This document shows, one piece after another, positions 10,521-18,587 of a stretch of 64,000 bases of DNA. Position 1 is the stretch's first letter, and each line of letters opens with the position of its first letter. Both the position numbers and the translations under genes were made by a program. A model generated the notes under the pieces. That model saw nothing but the letters and a program-made list of their open reading frames with translations, was not told the origin of the DNA and did not search any database. The stretch comes from Psychrobacter sp. MF31 (GTDB lineage Bacteria > Pseudomonadota > Gammaproteobacteria > Pseudomonadales > Moraxellaceae), in the NCBI RefSeq assembly GCF_012847335.1, contig NZ_JABBDX010000008.1:1-64000 (forward strand). The letters are read 5' to 3'.

Positions 10521-11804
10521 ATGGCGCTAATAGTCCAAAAATACGGCGGCACCTCCATGGGCAGTATCGACCGCATCAAAAACGTCGCCAAACGTGTGAA
10601 AAGCTGGCATGACAATGGTCATCAAGTCATCGTCGTCGTCTCTGCCATGAGCGGCGAAACCAACCGCTTGATCGACCTTGCCCGCCAAATCAGCAGCCAA
10701 CCTGACGCGCGCGAGTATGACCAAATGGTCTCAACGGGCGAGCAGGTTTCGATCTCACTGCTTGCTATGGCAATCAAAGAGCTTGGCATTGGTGCTCAGT
10801 CTTTTACCGGTCGCCAAGTTGCGATCAAAACGGACAGCGCCCACACCAAAGCTCGAATTGAATCCATCGATGATAAAAACATCCGCGATCAGCTCGATGC
10901 CGGTAACGTCGTGATCGTTGCAGGATTTCAAGGTATTGACGAGCTTGGCAATGCCACCACATTGGGTCGCGGCGGCTCGGACACCACCGGAGTTGCCTTA
11001 GCGGCGGCGCTTGGCGCAGATGAATGCCAAATTTATACTGACGTTGATGGCGTTTATACCACCGACCCACGAGTCACCTCAAAAGCCAAAAAGCTGAAAA
11101 AAATCACCTTTGAAGAAATGCTTGAGATGGCAAGCCTTGGCTCAAAAATCCTGCAAATCCGCTCCGTTGAATTTGCAGGGAAATACAGCGTCCCACTGCG
11201 GGTGCTCTCAAGCTTTGATGACAACATCGATGGCAGCTTTGATGACGACTTTAAAAATAACGTCGGCACCTTAATTACGATAGATGAAGGAGACAACATG
11301 GAACAGGCAATCATCTCAGGAATCGCCTTTAACCGCGATGAAGCAAAAATCGTGGTTCGCGGCGTTCCGGATCATCCAGGAATTGCGTCCGCCATTTTAA
11401 CCCCAATCGGTGCTGCCAACATCGAAATTGACATGATAGTCCAAAATCTATCTACCAATGGCACCACCGACTTTAGCTTTACCGTCAACCGCATTGATAT
11501 GGAAAAAACCATCAAAGTGCTTAACGATAAAGTCAAAGATGAAATTGGCGCCGCTGACGTTTTGGGCAAAAGCGATGTGGTCAAGGTGTCTTTGGTTGGT
11601 GTGGGAATGCGCTCACATGCAGGCGTTGCAAGCCTTATGTTCCAAACGTTGGCTGAAAACAACATCAATATCGAGATGATTTCAACCAGCGAAATTAAGG
11701 TTTCCGTTCTTATTCAAGAGCAGCATCTTGAAAAAGCGGTTAAATCTTTGCACACCGCTTTTGGTCTTGATCGCACGGACGGTGAAAGCCGCGTCGCCAG
11801 CTGA
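10521..11804 (+). CDS. lysC: Aspartate kinase (monofunctional, two ACT domains)
   Basis: Phosphorylates aspartate, the first step towards lysine, threonine, methionine and diaminopimelate. 427 residues. The kinase domain (1-240) opens with [11 protein letters not shown] and carries [16 protein letters not shown] and [13 protein letters not shown]. Two C-terminal ACT domains (about 265-340 and 345-415) would sense lysine/threonine. Codon 260 is an ATG with its own ribosome site, so a separate regulatory subunit is likely (listed separately). csrA follows 459 bp later. Confidence 0.96.
   Translation: MALIVQKYGGTSMGSIDRIKNVAKRVKSWHDNGHQVIVVVSAMSGETNRLIDLARQISSQPDAREYDQMVSTGEQVSISLLAMAIKELGIGAQSFTGRQVAIKTDSAHTKARIESIDDKNIRDQLDAGNVVIVAGFQGIDELGNATTLGRGGSDTTGVALAAALGADECQIYTDVDGVYTTDPRVTSKAKKLKKITFEEMLEMASLGSKILQIRSVEFAGKYSVPLRVLSSFDDNIDGSFDDDFKNNVGTLITIDEGDNMEQAIISGIAFNRDEAKIVVRGVPDHPGIASAILTPIGAANIEIDMIVQNLSTNGTTDFSFTVNRIDMEKTIKVLNDKVKDEIGAADVLGKSDVVKVSLVGVGMRSHAGVASLMFQTLAENNINIEMISTSEIKVSVLIQEQHLEKAVKSLHTAFGLDRTDGESRVAS
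11287..11300 (+). promoter_or_regulatory. Internal ribosome site and ATG inside lysC (beta subunit start)
   Basis: AAGGAG at 11287-11292, a 5-nt spacer and ATG at 11298-11300, in frame with lysC (residue 260). Initiation here would give a protein of about 168 residues holding only the two ACT domains. Alpha2-beta2 aspartokinases made from one gene in this way are known in Corynebacterium, Bacillus and pseudomonads; its use here is inferred. Confidence 0.65.
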
Positions 11805-12017
11805 TCACTACCGGCTGACAGATCGCCATATCGATCATAACGCGTCAATTTGCCAAATAGTGGCATACTAAAAAGCAACACGCCAACATGTCTTTATCTC
11901 TCAGATTAGGGTTATCATTGACCCTAATTGCTGTTTGAAATCTCGATAAATCCTGAGTGATCCGCTATTTTAGTGACTTATTAGTTACTTGATTCGCTGA
12001 TCAAATGGCAAAAAGCC

Positions 12018-12046
12018 GTGACAGTCTGACCCCTGACCCCTATAAT
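12018..12046 (+). promoter_or_regulatory. Sigma-70 promoter upstream of csrA
   Basis: GTGACA (12018-12023), 17-bp spacer, consensus TATAAT (12041-12046). Transcription would begin near 12053, giving csrA a leader of about 210 nt, or a separate short RNA. Confidence 0.6.
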
Positions 12047-12129
12047 AAGATCAGTATTTGGGCGAAATGAGACTATAGCTCTTATTTTATGCAAAAATAA
12101 GTCAATAACGACGGCTTTTATCAACGCTG

Positions 12130-12167
12130 CACCATTAAAAAATTAAGCTTAAACCGTTTTAATGGTG
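12130..12167 (+). other. Stem-loop in the presumed csrA leader
   Basis: Perfect 11-bp stem CACCATTAAAA / TTTTAATGGTG with a 16-nt loop that itself contains the palindrome TTAAGCTTAA. There is no T-run, so it is unlikely to be a simple terminator. Confidence 0.5.
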
Positions 12168-12263
12168 GGCGACTGTCTCCTAATTTTGGGATGGCGATAT
12201 TTTGAACTTGAGATATAATGCAATGAATGATAACTTGTCAATGCGACATAAGGAGTGTGACGC

Positions 12264-12509
12264 ATGTTAATTTTAACGCGCCGGGTGGGCGAAACGTTAA
12301 TGATTGGTGATGAAGTCAGCGTGACTGTTCTTGGAGTTAAGGGCAATCAGGTGCGCCTTGGGGTCAATGCCCCAAAAGATATTGCTGTTCACCGTGAAGA
12401 GATTTATCAGCGCATTCAGCATGAGCGCTCGGTGCAATCGCAAATGCAGCATCTTGAACAAGGCAGCTTTGCCCCCTCTTTTGATGATGAAGATTATTTT
12501 AATCGCTAA
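12264..12509 (+). CDS. csrA: Carbon storage regulator CsrA
   Basis: Small dimeric RNA-binding protein that controls translation and mRNA stability by binding GGA motifs in leaders. 81 residues; the conserved core is [16 protein letters not shown] to [10 protein letters not shown]. The tail of about 20 acidic/polar residues ([16 protein letters not shown] at the end) is longer than in E. coli (61 residues). An AAGGAG ribosome site precedes the ATG; since it contains GGA, autoregulation is plausible. Confidence 0.97.
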   Translation: MLILTRRVGETLMIGDEVSVTVLGVKGNQVRLGVNAPKDIAVHREEIYQRIQHERSVQSQMQHLEQGSFAPSFDDEDYFNR

Positions 12510-12563
12510 TTTTAGCCCTCCCGCTTGGTGTTTGACCAAGCTTTTACGTTAAGGTTAATCATT

Positions 12564-12977
12564 ATGAGTATTCGCCAATCAGATGTTTCAGCGTTATTAA
12601 ATGGCATCAGCAAACGCGCCATTGGCTTTAATGACGTCATTCGCTTTATCGATGATTTTTATTATTATACCCCCGTAGGATTTGTGAATGGGCTTCAGCA
12701 CAATCTTGCTGGCGAAAATGAAGGCAGCGCCAAGATTTTTGGCTTTGCAAAGCTTCATGGGTTAAATAAGCTTGATACCCTAACCCTGTTTGGCGAGCAT
12801 TTTGAAGCGGTAAAACGCAATCCTGCAGGAACCGATCACGCCAATATCCGCAACTTTTTGCATTGGGGCTGGGAAGGCTTATTGATGCAAAAAAATCCGC
12901 TGGTAGATCGCGCGGATTGGGACGCGGCGGATCACTCTTCTTATTTCCGTAAGGCATTAAAAATATTAGCGGTATAA
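12564..12977 (+). CDS. HopJ-type family protein
   Basis: 137 residues matching, from memory, the HopJ family (PF08888): FDDFYYYTPVGFxNG-like segment (FIDDFYYYTPVGFVNGLQHN), NEGSAKIFGFAKL and HANIRNFLHWGWEGL. The family was named after a Pseudomonas type III effector candidate, but it is widespread in free-living bacteria and no secretion system is nearby, so the effector label should not be taken literally. The ATG at 12564 is chosen over an upstream in-frame ATG at 12525, which lies too close to the csrA stop. It is 54 bp after csrA and followed by a strong terminator, so probably co-transcribed with csrA. Confidence 0.75.
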   Translation: MSIRQSDVSALLNGISKRAIGFNDVIRFIDDFYYYTPVGFVNGLQHNLAGENEGSAKIFGFAKLHGLNKLDTLTLFGEHFEAVKRNPAGTDHANIRNFLHWGWEGLLMQKNPLVDRADWDAADHSSYFRKALKILAV

Positions 12978-12985
12978 TTTAGCAT

Positions 12986-13021
12986 AAAAAAAGCTGCCCT
13001 ATATCAAGGCGGCTTTTTTTT
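12986..13021 (+). terminator. Terminator of the csrA-hopJ unit
   Basis: AAAGCTGCC (12990-12998) pairs with GGCGGCTTT (13008-13016) and continues into a run of T. Confidence 0.85.
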
Positions 13022-13059
13022 ATGGTCAGTTATTCATGCCAAAGACTTATTTTCCAAGC

Positions 13060-13371
13060 CTATTTATTCCGAAACTTTACCGGCTGAATCGCACCTTTTG
13101 GGTTAGGCAAATTGGGATAATGATGCTCGTGCTCAACGTCGCAATCCGCGCCGACGACCGTACCGTTATTTTTAACAGGCTTATGAATAAATCCTGTGCG
13201 CTCGGCAGGCGGCAGATGCTCATGCTCCCAAATCATCACCGCTTGCATGCAGGTTTCTAGCTGCTCGGGGCTGACTTTGCGACCATCTGCCCACTTGCCA
13301 ATCTCAATGGCAAGTCGGAATTTTTCGACGATCTCAGGGGTTAAGCTTGCTAATATGGTTTGTTTGTCCAT
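13060..13371 (-). CDS. DUF1315 (YeaC-like) protein
   Basis: 103-residue protein of unknown function resembling E. coli YeaC: a helical N-terminal half (LTPEIVEKFRLAIEIGKW ADG) followed by a conserved QAVMIWEHEHLPPAERTG segment. Two consecutive ATG codons (13374 and 13371) are possible starts; GGAG is better spaced for the second. It begins 26 bp after nadK on the same strand, so it is probably its downstream operon partner. Confidence 0.7.
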   Translation of the reverse strand: MDKQTILASLTPEIVEKFRLAIEIGKWADGRKVSPEQLETCMQAVMIWEHEHLPPAERTGFIHKPVKNNGTVVGADCDVEHEHHYPNLPNPKGAIQPVKFRNK

Positions 13372-13396
13372 CATGGTCTCCGAATTGCAGCGCGGC

Positions 13397-14428
13397 TTAT
13401 TCGCCATCCATCATATCATCATCCGTATCCATACTAAACTCTTCGGCATGAACATTCCAGTGTAGCTTGATTCGGCAAGCTTCATAAAAGTCAAATCCCG
13501 GTGGATGCAGCAAGGTCAGTTTATCCGGATGCTTTCTAATGTAAAGGCGCTGGTCTTTTTCAAGAGGAATGCTCGGCTTACCATCAGCGCTCACCATTGG
13601 CTGAGTTCGGTTATCCTCGTGGATGCGAATGCTAATTTCGCTGTTGCCACTGACCACAATCGGGCGACTCGATAGTGTATGCGGGTACATAGGAACCAAG
13701 CAAATAGCGTCCATGCTTGGGTGAATAATGGGACCGCCGCCAGATAACGCATAAGCCGTTGAGCCAGTTGGGGTCGCTGCAATTAAGCCATCACTGTGCT
13801 GACGATAAACATCGTGACCATCAATTTTCATTTGAAAATCAATCATATGAACCGATTTTCCGGCATGAAGAACGACGTCGTTGAGCGCCATATCTTCATG
13901 AATGATGTTTCTGCCCTCACGGATTTCCATCGTTAATAAAAAGCGGTGGTCAAGTTGATAATCACCCATCAACACTTGACGAAGTTTAAACTCAACATCG
14001 CTTGGGCGGACGTCCGCTAAAAATCCTAACCGACCTCGGTTGACCCCAAGCACCGGAACGCGGTAGCGGGCTAACGCCTCAGCGGCGTGCAAAATAGAGC
14101 CATCGCCACCAACCACAATGACCAAATCGCAAATTTCACCAATCAGGCTGCGTTTAACCACTTTAACCCGCTCAATTTCGGTGAAATCAAGCGTTGGTAA
14201 TTGCGCGGTTTCAGTGTCCATAATCAATGTCAACTTCATGTCATTGATGGTTTGAGCAATTTGCATCAAACTTTGGGTGACGCTGCGTTTTCCTGCCCGC
14301 CCCATCAGCCCAATGCGCCGAAAAGCGGGGTTTTTGATGGCGTGAAACAGCTCAGATTCGTGAAGGTGAGGCAATCGTTCAGACTGCGCGGAGTTTTCCA
14401 TAAAGCGACTCGGCATAAGCGTTGACAT
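13397..14428 (-). CDS. nadK: NAD kinase
   Basis: ATP-dependent phosphorylation of NAD to NADP. 343 residues, about 50 longer than E. coli NadK, mostly a polar N-terminal extension before FRRIGLMGRAGKRSV. Diagnostic motifs are VVGGDGSILHAA (GGDG), VNRGRLGFLADV and the NAD-binding TPTGSTAYALSGGGPI. A charged C-terminal tail (DTDDDMMDG) is also extra. Confidence 0.95.
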   Translation of the reverse strand: MSTLMPSRFMENSAQSERLPHLHESELFHAIKNPAFRRIGLMGRAGKRSVTQSLMQIAQTINDMKLTLIMDTETAQLPTLDFTEIERVKVVKRSLIGEICDLVIVVGGDGSILHAAEALARYRVPVLGVNRGRLGFLADVRPSDVEFKLRQVLMGDYQLDHRFLLTMEIREGRNIIHEDMALNDVVLHAGKSVHMIDFQMKIDGHDVYRQHSDGLIAATPTGSTAYALSGGGPIIHPSMDAICLVPMYPHTLSSRPIVVSGNSEISIRIHEDNRTQPMVSADGKPSIPLEKDQRLYIRKHPDKLTLLHPPGFDFYEACRIKLHWNVHAEEFSMDTDDDMMDGE

Positions 14429-14781
14429 CTACCGGATTGAAGTGACTGTAAAAAAGCATAAATCGCCGCTGAATATCAAACGACGCGGTTATAATAACGA
14501 TAATTAACCCTACAAACTAGCACAATTTATCAATCATTGCCTTTAAGGACTGTTATCTTACTGCAATGACCCCATATATAACGAAAGCGCCCAAAGACAA
14601 TTGAAACAAAATAAAAGCGATCGGGCGCAATCACTGGGTCAAACAGCACGGGAAAATAAACGTTTGTTTTCTTTGTCAGCAATATAATCCCTGTTGACAA
14701 TCATTGCGGTTTTGCTAAAGTGATTAAAATTTCTTAAGCGTTATCGTTAATCGCACTTTTTTATTAATGAAGGATGTAATC
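14429..14781. other. Divergent intergenic region, nadK / BI-1 gene
   Basis: 353 bp with no gene. The plus-strand promoter at 14694-14721 is listed separately. I see no clear nadK promoter. Confidence 0.5.
14694..14721 (+). promoter_or_regulatory. Promoter of the BI-1 gene
   Basis: Consensus TTGACA (14694-14699), 16-bp spacer, TAAAGT (14716-14721), about 60 bp before the ATG. Confidence 0.6.
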
Positions 14782-15501
14782 ATGGCAAATCCTATTGTCA
14801 GTCGCGCGGAGCTGGCTGTTGGCGGTCGACCGATGAGTGTCAAAGGCGTGGTACAAAAAACCTCGATGCTGCTGGGCTTATCTGCGGTATCTGGATTGGG
14901 TTTTTTCTTTTACGCGCTGATGGCAGGACTCTCAAGCGGCTTTATTTATATGGCGTCAATCGGCAGCATGTTCGCAGGCGTTGCAGTCGCTTTTCTTATT
15001 ATGTTTAAGCCACAAATGGCAAAATCATTGGCAGTGCCTTATGCCTTGCTTGAAGGGATATTTTTAGGCGGCATTTCCATGATTTTTATGAAAATGTACC
15101 CAAGTGTTCCTTTAACGGCGCTTTGTGCAACTTTCGTGACCGCCGCGGTCATGCTTGGGCTTTATCGCTCAGGAATGGTCAAAGTCAATGACAAATTTCG
15201 CTCGATCATGATGTCCGCAATCTTTGCCATTATGATTTTATACTTGGTTCAGTGGGGCTTTGTGCTCTTTGGCTCAAGCTTACCGTTTTTATTTGATGGC
15301 GGTATGATTGCCATCGGCTTTAGCTTATTTGTGGTAGTGATTGCCTCATTTAGCTTATTGCTTGATTTTGACAACATCGAGCGCGGCGTTGCAGCAGGCG
15401 TTTCAGAAGATTACGAGTGGGTGTTTAGCATCGGCATTTTAGCCACCCTCGTTTGGATGTATATTGAGTTTTTACGACTATTAAGCTATTTGCAAGACTA
15501 A
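14782..15501 (+). CDS. Bax inhibitor-1 / YccA family membrane protein
   Basis: 239 residues with seven predicted membrane helices and the family ending, in which a final acidic loop (LLDFDNIERGVAAGVSEDYEW) precedes the last helix. YccA of E. coli modulates FtsH; YbhL/YetJ relatives are calcium leak channels. Which role applies cannot be told. The ATG at 14782 is preceded by AAGGA; an upstream in-frame ATG at 14767 lies inside that ribosome site and is rejected. Confidence 0.85.
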   Translation: MANPIVSRAELAVGGRPMSVKGVVQKTSMLLGLSAVSGLGFFFYALMAGLSSGFIYMASIGSMFAGVAVAFLIMFKPQMAKSLAVPYALLEGIFLGGISMIFMKMYPSVPLTALCATFVTAAVMLGLYRSGMVKVNDKFRSIMMSAIFAIMILYLVQWGFVLFGSSLPFLFDGGMIAIGFSLFVVVIASFSLLLDFDNIERGVAAGVSEDYEWVFSIGILATLVWMYIEFLRLLSYLQD

Positions 15502-15518
15502 TTGTTATCTGCTTAATC

Positions 15519-15548
15519 AAAAAACCGCCTATCTTTGGGCGGTTTTTT
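15519..15548. terminator. Bidirectional terminator
   Basis: AAAAAACCGCC / GGCGGTTTTTT with an 8-nt loop, between the convergent BI-1 and copper ATPase genes. Confidence 0.85.
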
Positions 15549-15578
15549 ATGGAAAAAATAATCGATCAATTAATAAAA

Positions 15579-18263
15579 CTAAGCGCGTTTTAACCGAAGA
15601 GCATTTAAGACGACGACCAAGGAGCTTAGCGACATGCCAATTGCTGCAAGCCAAGGTGGAACGTAACCAAATACTGCCGGAATCAACACGCTAAAGTTGT
15701 ACGCCAGTGCCCAGCGAAAGTTTTGTTTGATGATGCGATCGGTTTTATCAGCAATACGTTTGGCAGCGCTGACCGCTTCAATTTGACCATTTAAAATAAT
15801 GCTGTCGCTTGACACTTGCGCTAAATCTGCTGCGCCTGCAATCGATGCTGAAACATTCGCTGCCCCAAGCACTGGCGCGTCATTAATGCCGTCGCCAACC
15901 ATGAGCACGATGCCGCCTTCTTGCTGAATGGCTTTGATGTGTTCAACCTTGTCATTTGGTGACAAGCCATTAAAGGCGCTATCCATTCCTAAACGCTCTG
16001 CCATCACTAAAGCTTGCGGGCTTGGGTCGCCGGTGAGCATTAATGTTTTAATACGAGATTTTTGCAAAGACTGCATCATATCAAGCGCATGATCGCGGAC
16101 TTTATCATTAAAATAAAACACCGCTTTCGGTTGCCAAATATCATCAATCAATGCAGATAGCACGACGGCAAGGCTTGCTTGGTGATGGGTTAAATCAACG
16201 ACGCTATTTTTCGACAATGAATCTCCAAGCGCAAACGCCTCATGACCAATTCGGTAAGTCACGCCGTCAATATCCGCTTCAACACCACCTGCTAAATGAT
16301 GAACTAAGTTTTTGGTGACCGGTAAATGGTATTGATAAGCTGCGGTCAATAGCGCATGAGCAATCGGGTGGCGGCTTCCTACCTCTAAGGCGGCGGCAAT
16401 GGCTAAAAGCTTAGCTTTTTGATCATTAGCGTTTTTTTCTGTGATTGGTTGAATAAGCTCAGTAGTTAATAGATTAGGCTTACCAAAGCTTAGCGTTCCA
16501 GTTTTATCAAACGCCACGTGGGTGATTTCAGCAAGGGTTTGCAGCGTATGACCGCGAGTGACCAAAAAGCCGTAGCTTGCCAGCCGATTGGTGGCAACTG
16601 TCAGCGCAATTGGGGTGGCAAGCGACAGTGCACAAGGGCAAGTCGCCACCAACACAGCAACGGTTGCCCAAAGTGCTTGACTTGGGTCAACGATGTACCA
16701 GCCGATAAACACCAAAGCCGATAGCACCAAAATCCGAGCGACAAACCAGCGCGCAAGTTTGTCTGCCTTTTGGGCAAGTTTGGGCTTTTCGCTCATGGCG
16801 CGGTTCATCAAGCGGTCAATCAAGCCAATTTGGCTGTCTTTTGGCAAAGCAGTGATGAGCATCATAAACGGCTGACTGTCGTTTTGCGCGCCGCCAACAA
16901 TATAGTCGCCTTGGTGTTTGACAATCAAATCGCCCTCGCCGGTCAATAGACTTTGCGATACCGTTGCCGATTGGCTGAGCAAAATACCATCGCTGATGAT
17001 TTCTGCGCCCGCTTCAATAAGTACGATATCCCCCACTTGCAAACTTTGAGCGGTGACCATGTCTTTTTGAGCATCATTTTTTGCAGCCGGCTTTTGTTGC
17101 CAAGACTTTTGCCACGCTTGAGCGATTTTTTGCGATAACGCTTTGGTTGCGTCATCAAGGTTTGCCATAAAATCAGCAGCGTTATTATTATTGTTGTTAT
17201 CGTCGTTTTGACTTATTGAGATCTGTTGTAAAATTTGCTCCGCCGCCGCTTTATTTTCGCTGATTTTTTGAACCAACACCGGTTCTAAAACAACCAGATC
17301 ATTTGCCATGCTTGCCGCTTTTAGCCTTGCATTGTGCTCAATATAGCGCCCTGCCAACAGAAAAAAGATAAACATGCTGACCGAGTCATAGTAAGTCTGA
17401 CCGTGACCCACAATCGTGGCATAAAGGCTGGCAAAAAAAGTGATAATCAGCGCGACACTGACCGGAACGTCCATGTTAACTTGACGCGCGCGAATCGCTG
17501 ACCATGCCGAGGTAAAAAATGGCACGCCAGAATAAAAAAACACCGGAACGCTTACAAACAGTGATACCCAGCGTAAAAAATCGCGCTGAAATACCAGCAT
17601 ATCGCTATATTCGCCAAAATATAGTGCCACCGCGTACATCATCGCTTGCATTGACCCAAGCGCCGCAATCCCCAATCGCAAAATCATTTTGCTGTTGTGG
17701 CGTGCCAGCATTGCCTCGTGGGTATCTTGCCGATACGGTTTGGCATCGTAGCCAATCTCATTAATAACGGCTAAAATTCGGCTGATCGGCAGCTTTTTTT
17801 CATCCCAAATTACCCGCATTCGCTGACTGGTTAGGTTAACTTGGCAAGTTTCAACGCCGCTTAATTCATAAAGCCGCGACTCAATCAGCCATGTACAAGC
17901 CGCGCAGCGCAGGTTATTGACGGATAATTCAGCAACCGACAAGCCATCTTGAGCAAAGACAAATTGCGATTTGATGTCATCGTGGTCATAAGCTTCAAGA
18001 CGGCTGATTTCGGTCGGCAAACTTGCCGTTCGGTTGATTTCTGATCGGTCTAGATAATACTGCTCAAGCCCTGCCTCAACGATACTTTGCGACGCCAATT
18101 GGCAGCCAAGGCAGCACATCTCACGCTTTGAACCTAAAATGGTGCTAAAAAATGGCGGGGTTGGCACCGGATCACCACAGTGGAAGCAATGACCGCTAGG
18201 GGGCAAAACCAACCCGTCAATCAAGGTCTTATCAAACGAAGAAGGGGACGCTGAGCTTATCAT
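15579..18263 (-). CDS. ccoI: Copper-translocating P-type ATPase, CcoI/FixI type
   Basis: Inner-membrane P1B ATPase of about 894 residues; CcoI-type pumps supply copper for cbb3 cytochrome oxidase assembly. Order: N-terminal cysteine motifs CFHCGDP and CCLGCQ, typical of the CcoI subgroup, HMA domain with CAACTW, membrane helices, actuator domain (SLLTGEGDLIVK), CPC motif in ATCPCALSLATPIAL, phosphorylation site DKTGTLSFGKP and hinge MVGDGINDAPVL. An unusual insert of about 85 residues rich in Asn, Gln, Ala and Lys, with an Asn run, precedes the actuator domain. The ATG at 18263 is preferred to an upstream TTG. No ccoNOP genes lie in the window. Confidence 0.88.
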   Translation of the reverse strand: MISSASPSSFDKTLIDGLVLPPSGHCFHCGDPVPTPPFFSTILGSKREMCCLGCQLASQSIVEAGLEQYYLDRSEINRTASLPTEISRLEAYDHDDIKSQFVFAQDGLSVAELSVNNLRCAACTWLIESRLYELSGVETCQVNLTSQRMRVIWDEKKLPISRILAVINEIGYDAKPYRQDTHEAMLARHNSKMILRLGIAALGSMQAMMYAVALYFGEYSDMLVFQRDFLRWVSLFVSVPVFFYSGVPFFTSAWSAIRARQVNMDVPVSVALIITFFASLYATIVGHGQTYYDSVSMFIFFLLAGRYIEHNARLKAASMANDLVVLEPVLVQKISENKAAAEQILQQISISQNDDNNNNNNAADFMANLDDATKALSQKIAQAWQKSWQQKPAAKNDAQKDMVTAQSLQVGDIVLIEAGAEIISDGILLSQSATVSQSLLTGEGDLIVKHQGDYIVGGAQNDSQPFMMLITALPKDSQIGLIDRLMNRAMSEKPKLAQKADKLARWFVARILVLSALVFIGWYIVDPSQALWATVAVLVATCPCALSLATPIALTVATNRLASYGFLVTRGHTLQTLAEITHVAFDKTGTLSFGKPNLLTTELIQPITEKNANDQKAKLLAIAAALEVGSRHPIAHALLTAAYQYHLPVTKNLVHHLAGGVEADIDGVTYRIGHEAFALGDSLSKNSVVDLTHHQASLAVVLSALIDDIWQPKAVFYFNDKVRDHALDMMQSLQKSRIKTLMLTGDPSPQALVMAERLGMDSAFNGLSPNDKVEHIKAIQQEGGIVLMVGDGINDAPVLGAANVSASIAGAADLAQVSSDSIILNGQIEAVSAAKRIADKTDRIIKQNFRWALAYNFSVLIPAVFGYVPPWLAAIGMSLSSLVVVLNALRLKRA
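17181..17206. repeat. Trinucleotide repeat inside the copper ATPase gene
   Basis: Runs of GTT/ATT triplets on the plus strand encode consecutive Asn residues on the minus strand. Slippage here would change length without breaking frame. Confidence 0.6.
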
Positions 18264-18587
18264 ACAATCATGATGTCCTTTAACTGAACGCAAAAAGCTT
18301 GGTTTTATTAACTGCAAAGCCTTTGATTATAATGATGATTGGTGTTGCAATATCAATACTTAAAGGAAGATTAACGTGGGTTATAACTGCCTTTATTGCC
18401 GCTATTATCATTTTATGATCGTTTGATAATAAGCCGCTGTTTAAGTATATACCTTTCACGCGTTGCAATCTTCAAACGCTTGCGTAACGCAATGATAAGG
18501 ATGATAGATTGAAAATTTTGTCAATTTGCGTCATCATGAGGCATTTTTTTATCTCTTATCGCCACGCTTTCGGTGCAAAATTTGCCA

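Larger units (their letters stand above)
11805..12263. other. lysC-csrA intergenic region with a promoter and structured leader
   Basis: 459 bp without a gene. It contains a good promoter (12018-12046), a 7-bp direct repeat TGACCCC TGACCCC (12027-12040), a hairpin at 12081-12101 (CTTATTTT/AAAATAAG) and an 11-bp hairpin at 12130-12167. A pair of complementary 9-mers, AAAAGCCGT (12011-12019) and ACGGCTTTT (12111-12119), brackets the first hairpin. Confidence 0.6.

Noticed and set aside
10322-10615. 97-codon minus-strand frame before lysC
   Set aside because: It overlaps the lysC start in antisense and reads as random hydrophobic/Ser/Cys sequence.
12564-12977. Type III secretion effector HopJ
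   Set aside because: The domain name is real, but the family is common in bacteria without type III secretion and no such genes are nearby. Kept only as a family label.
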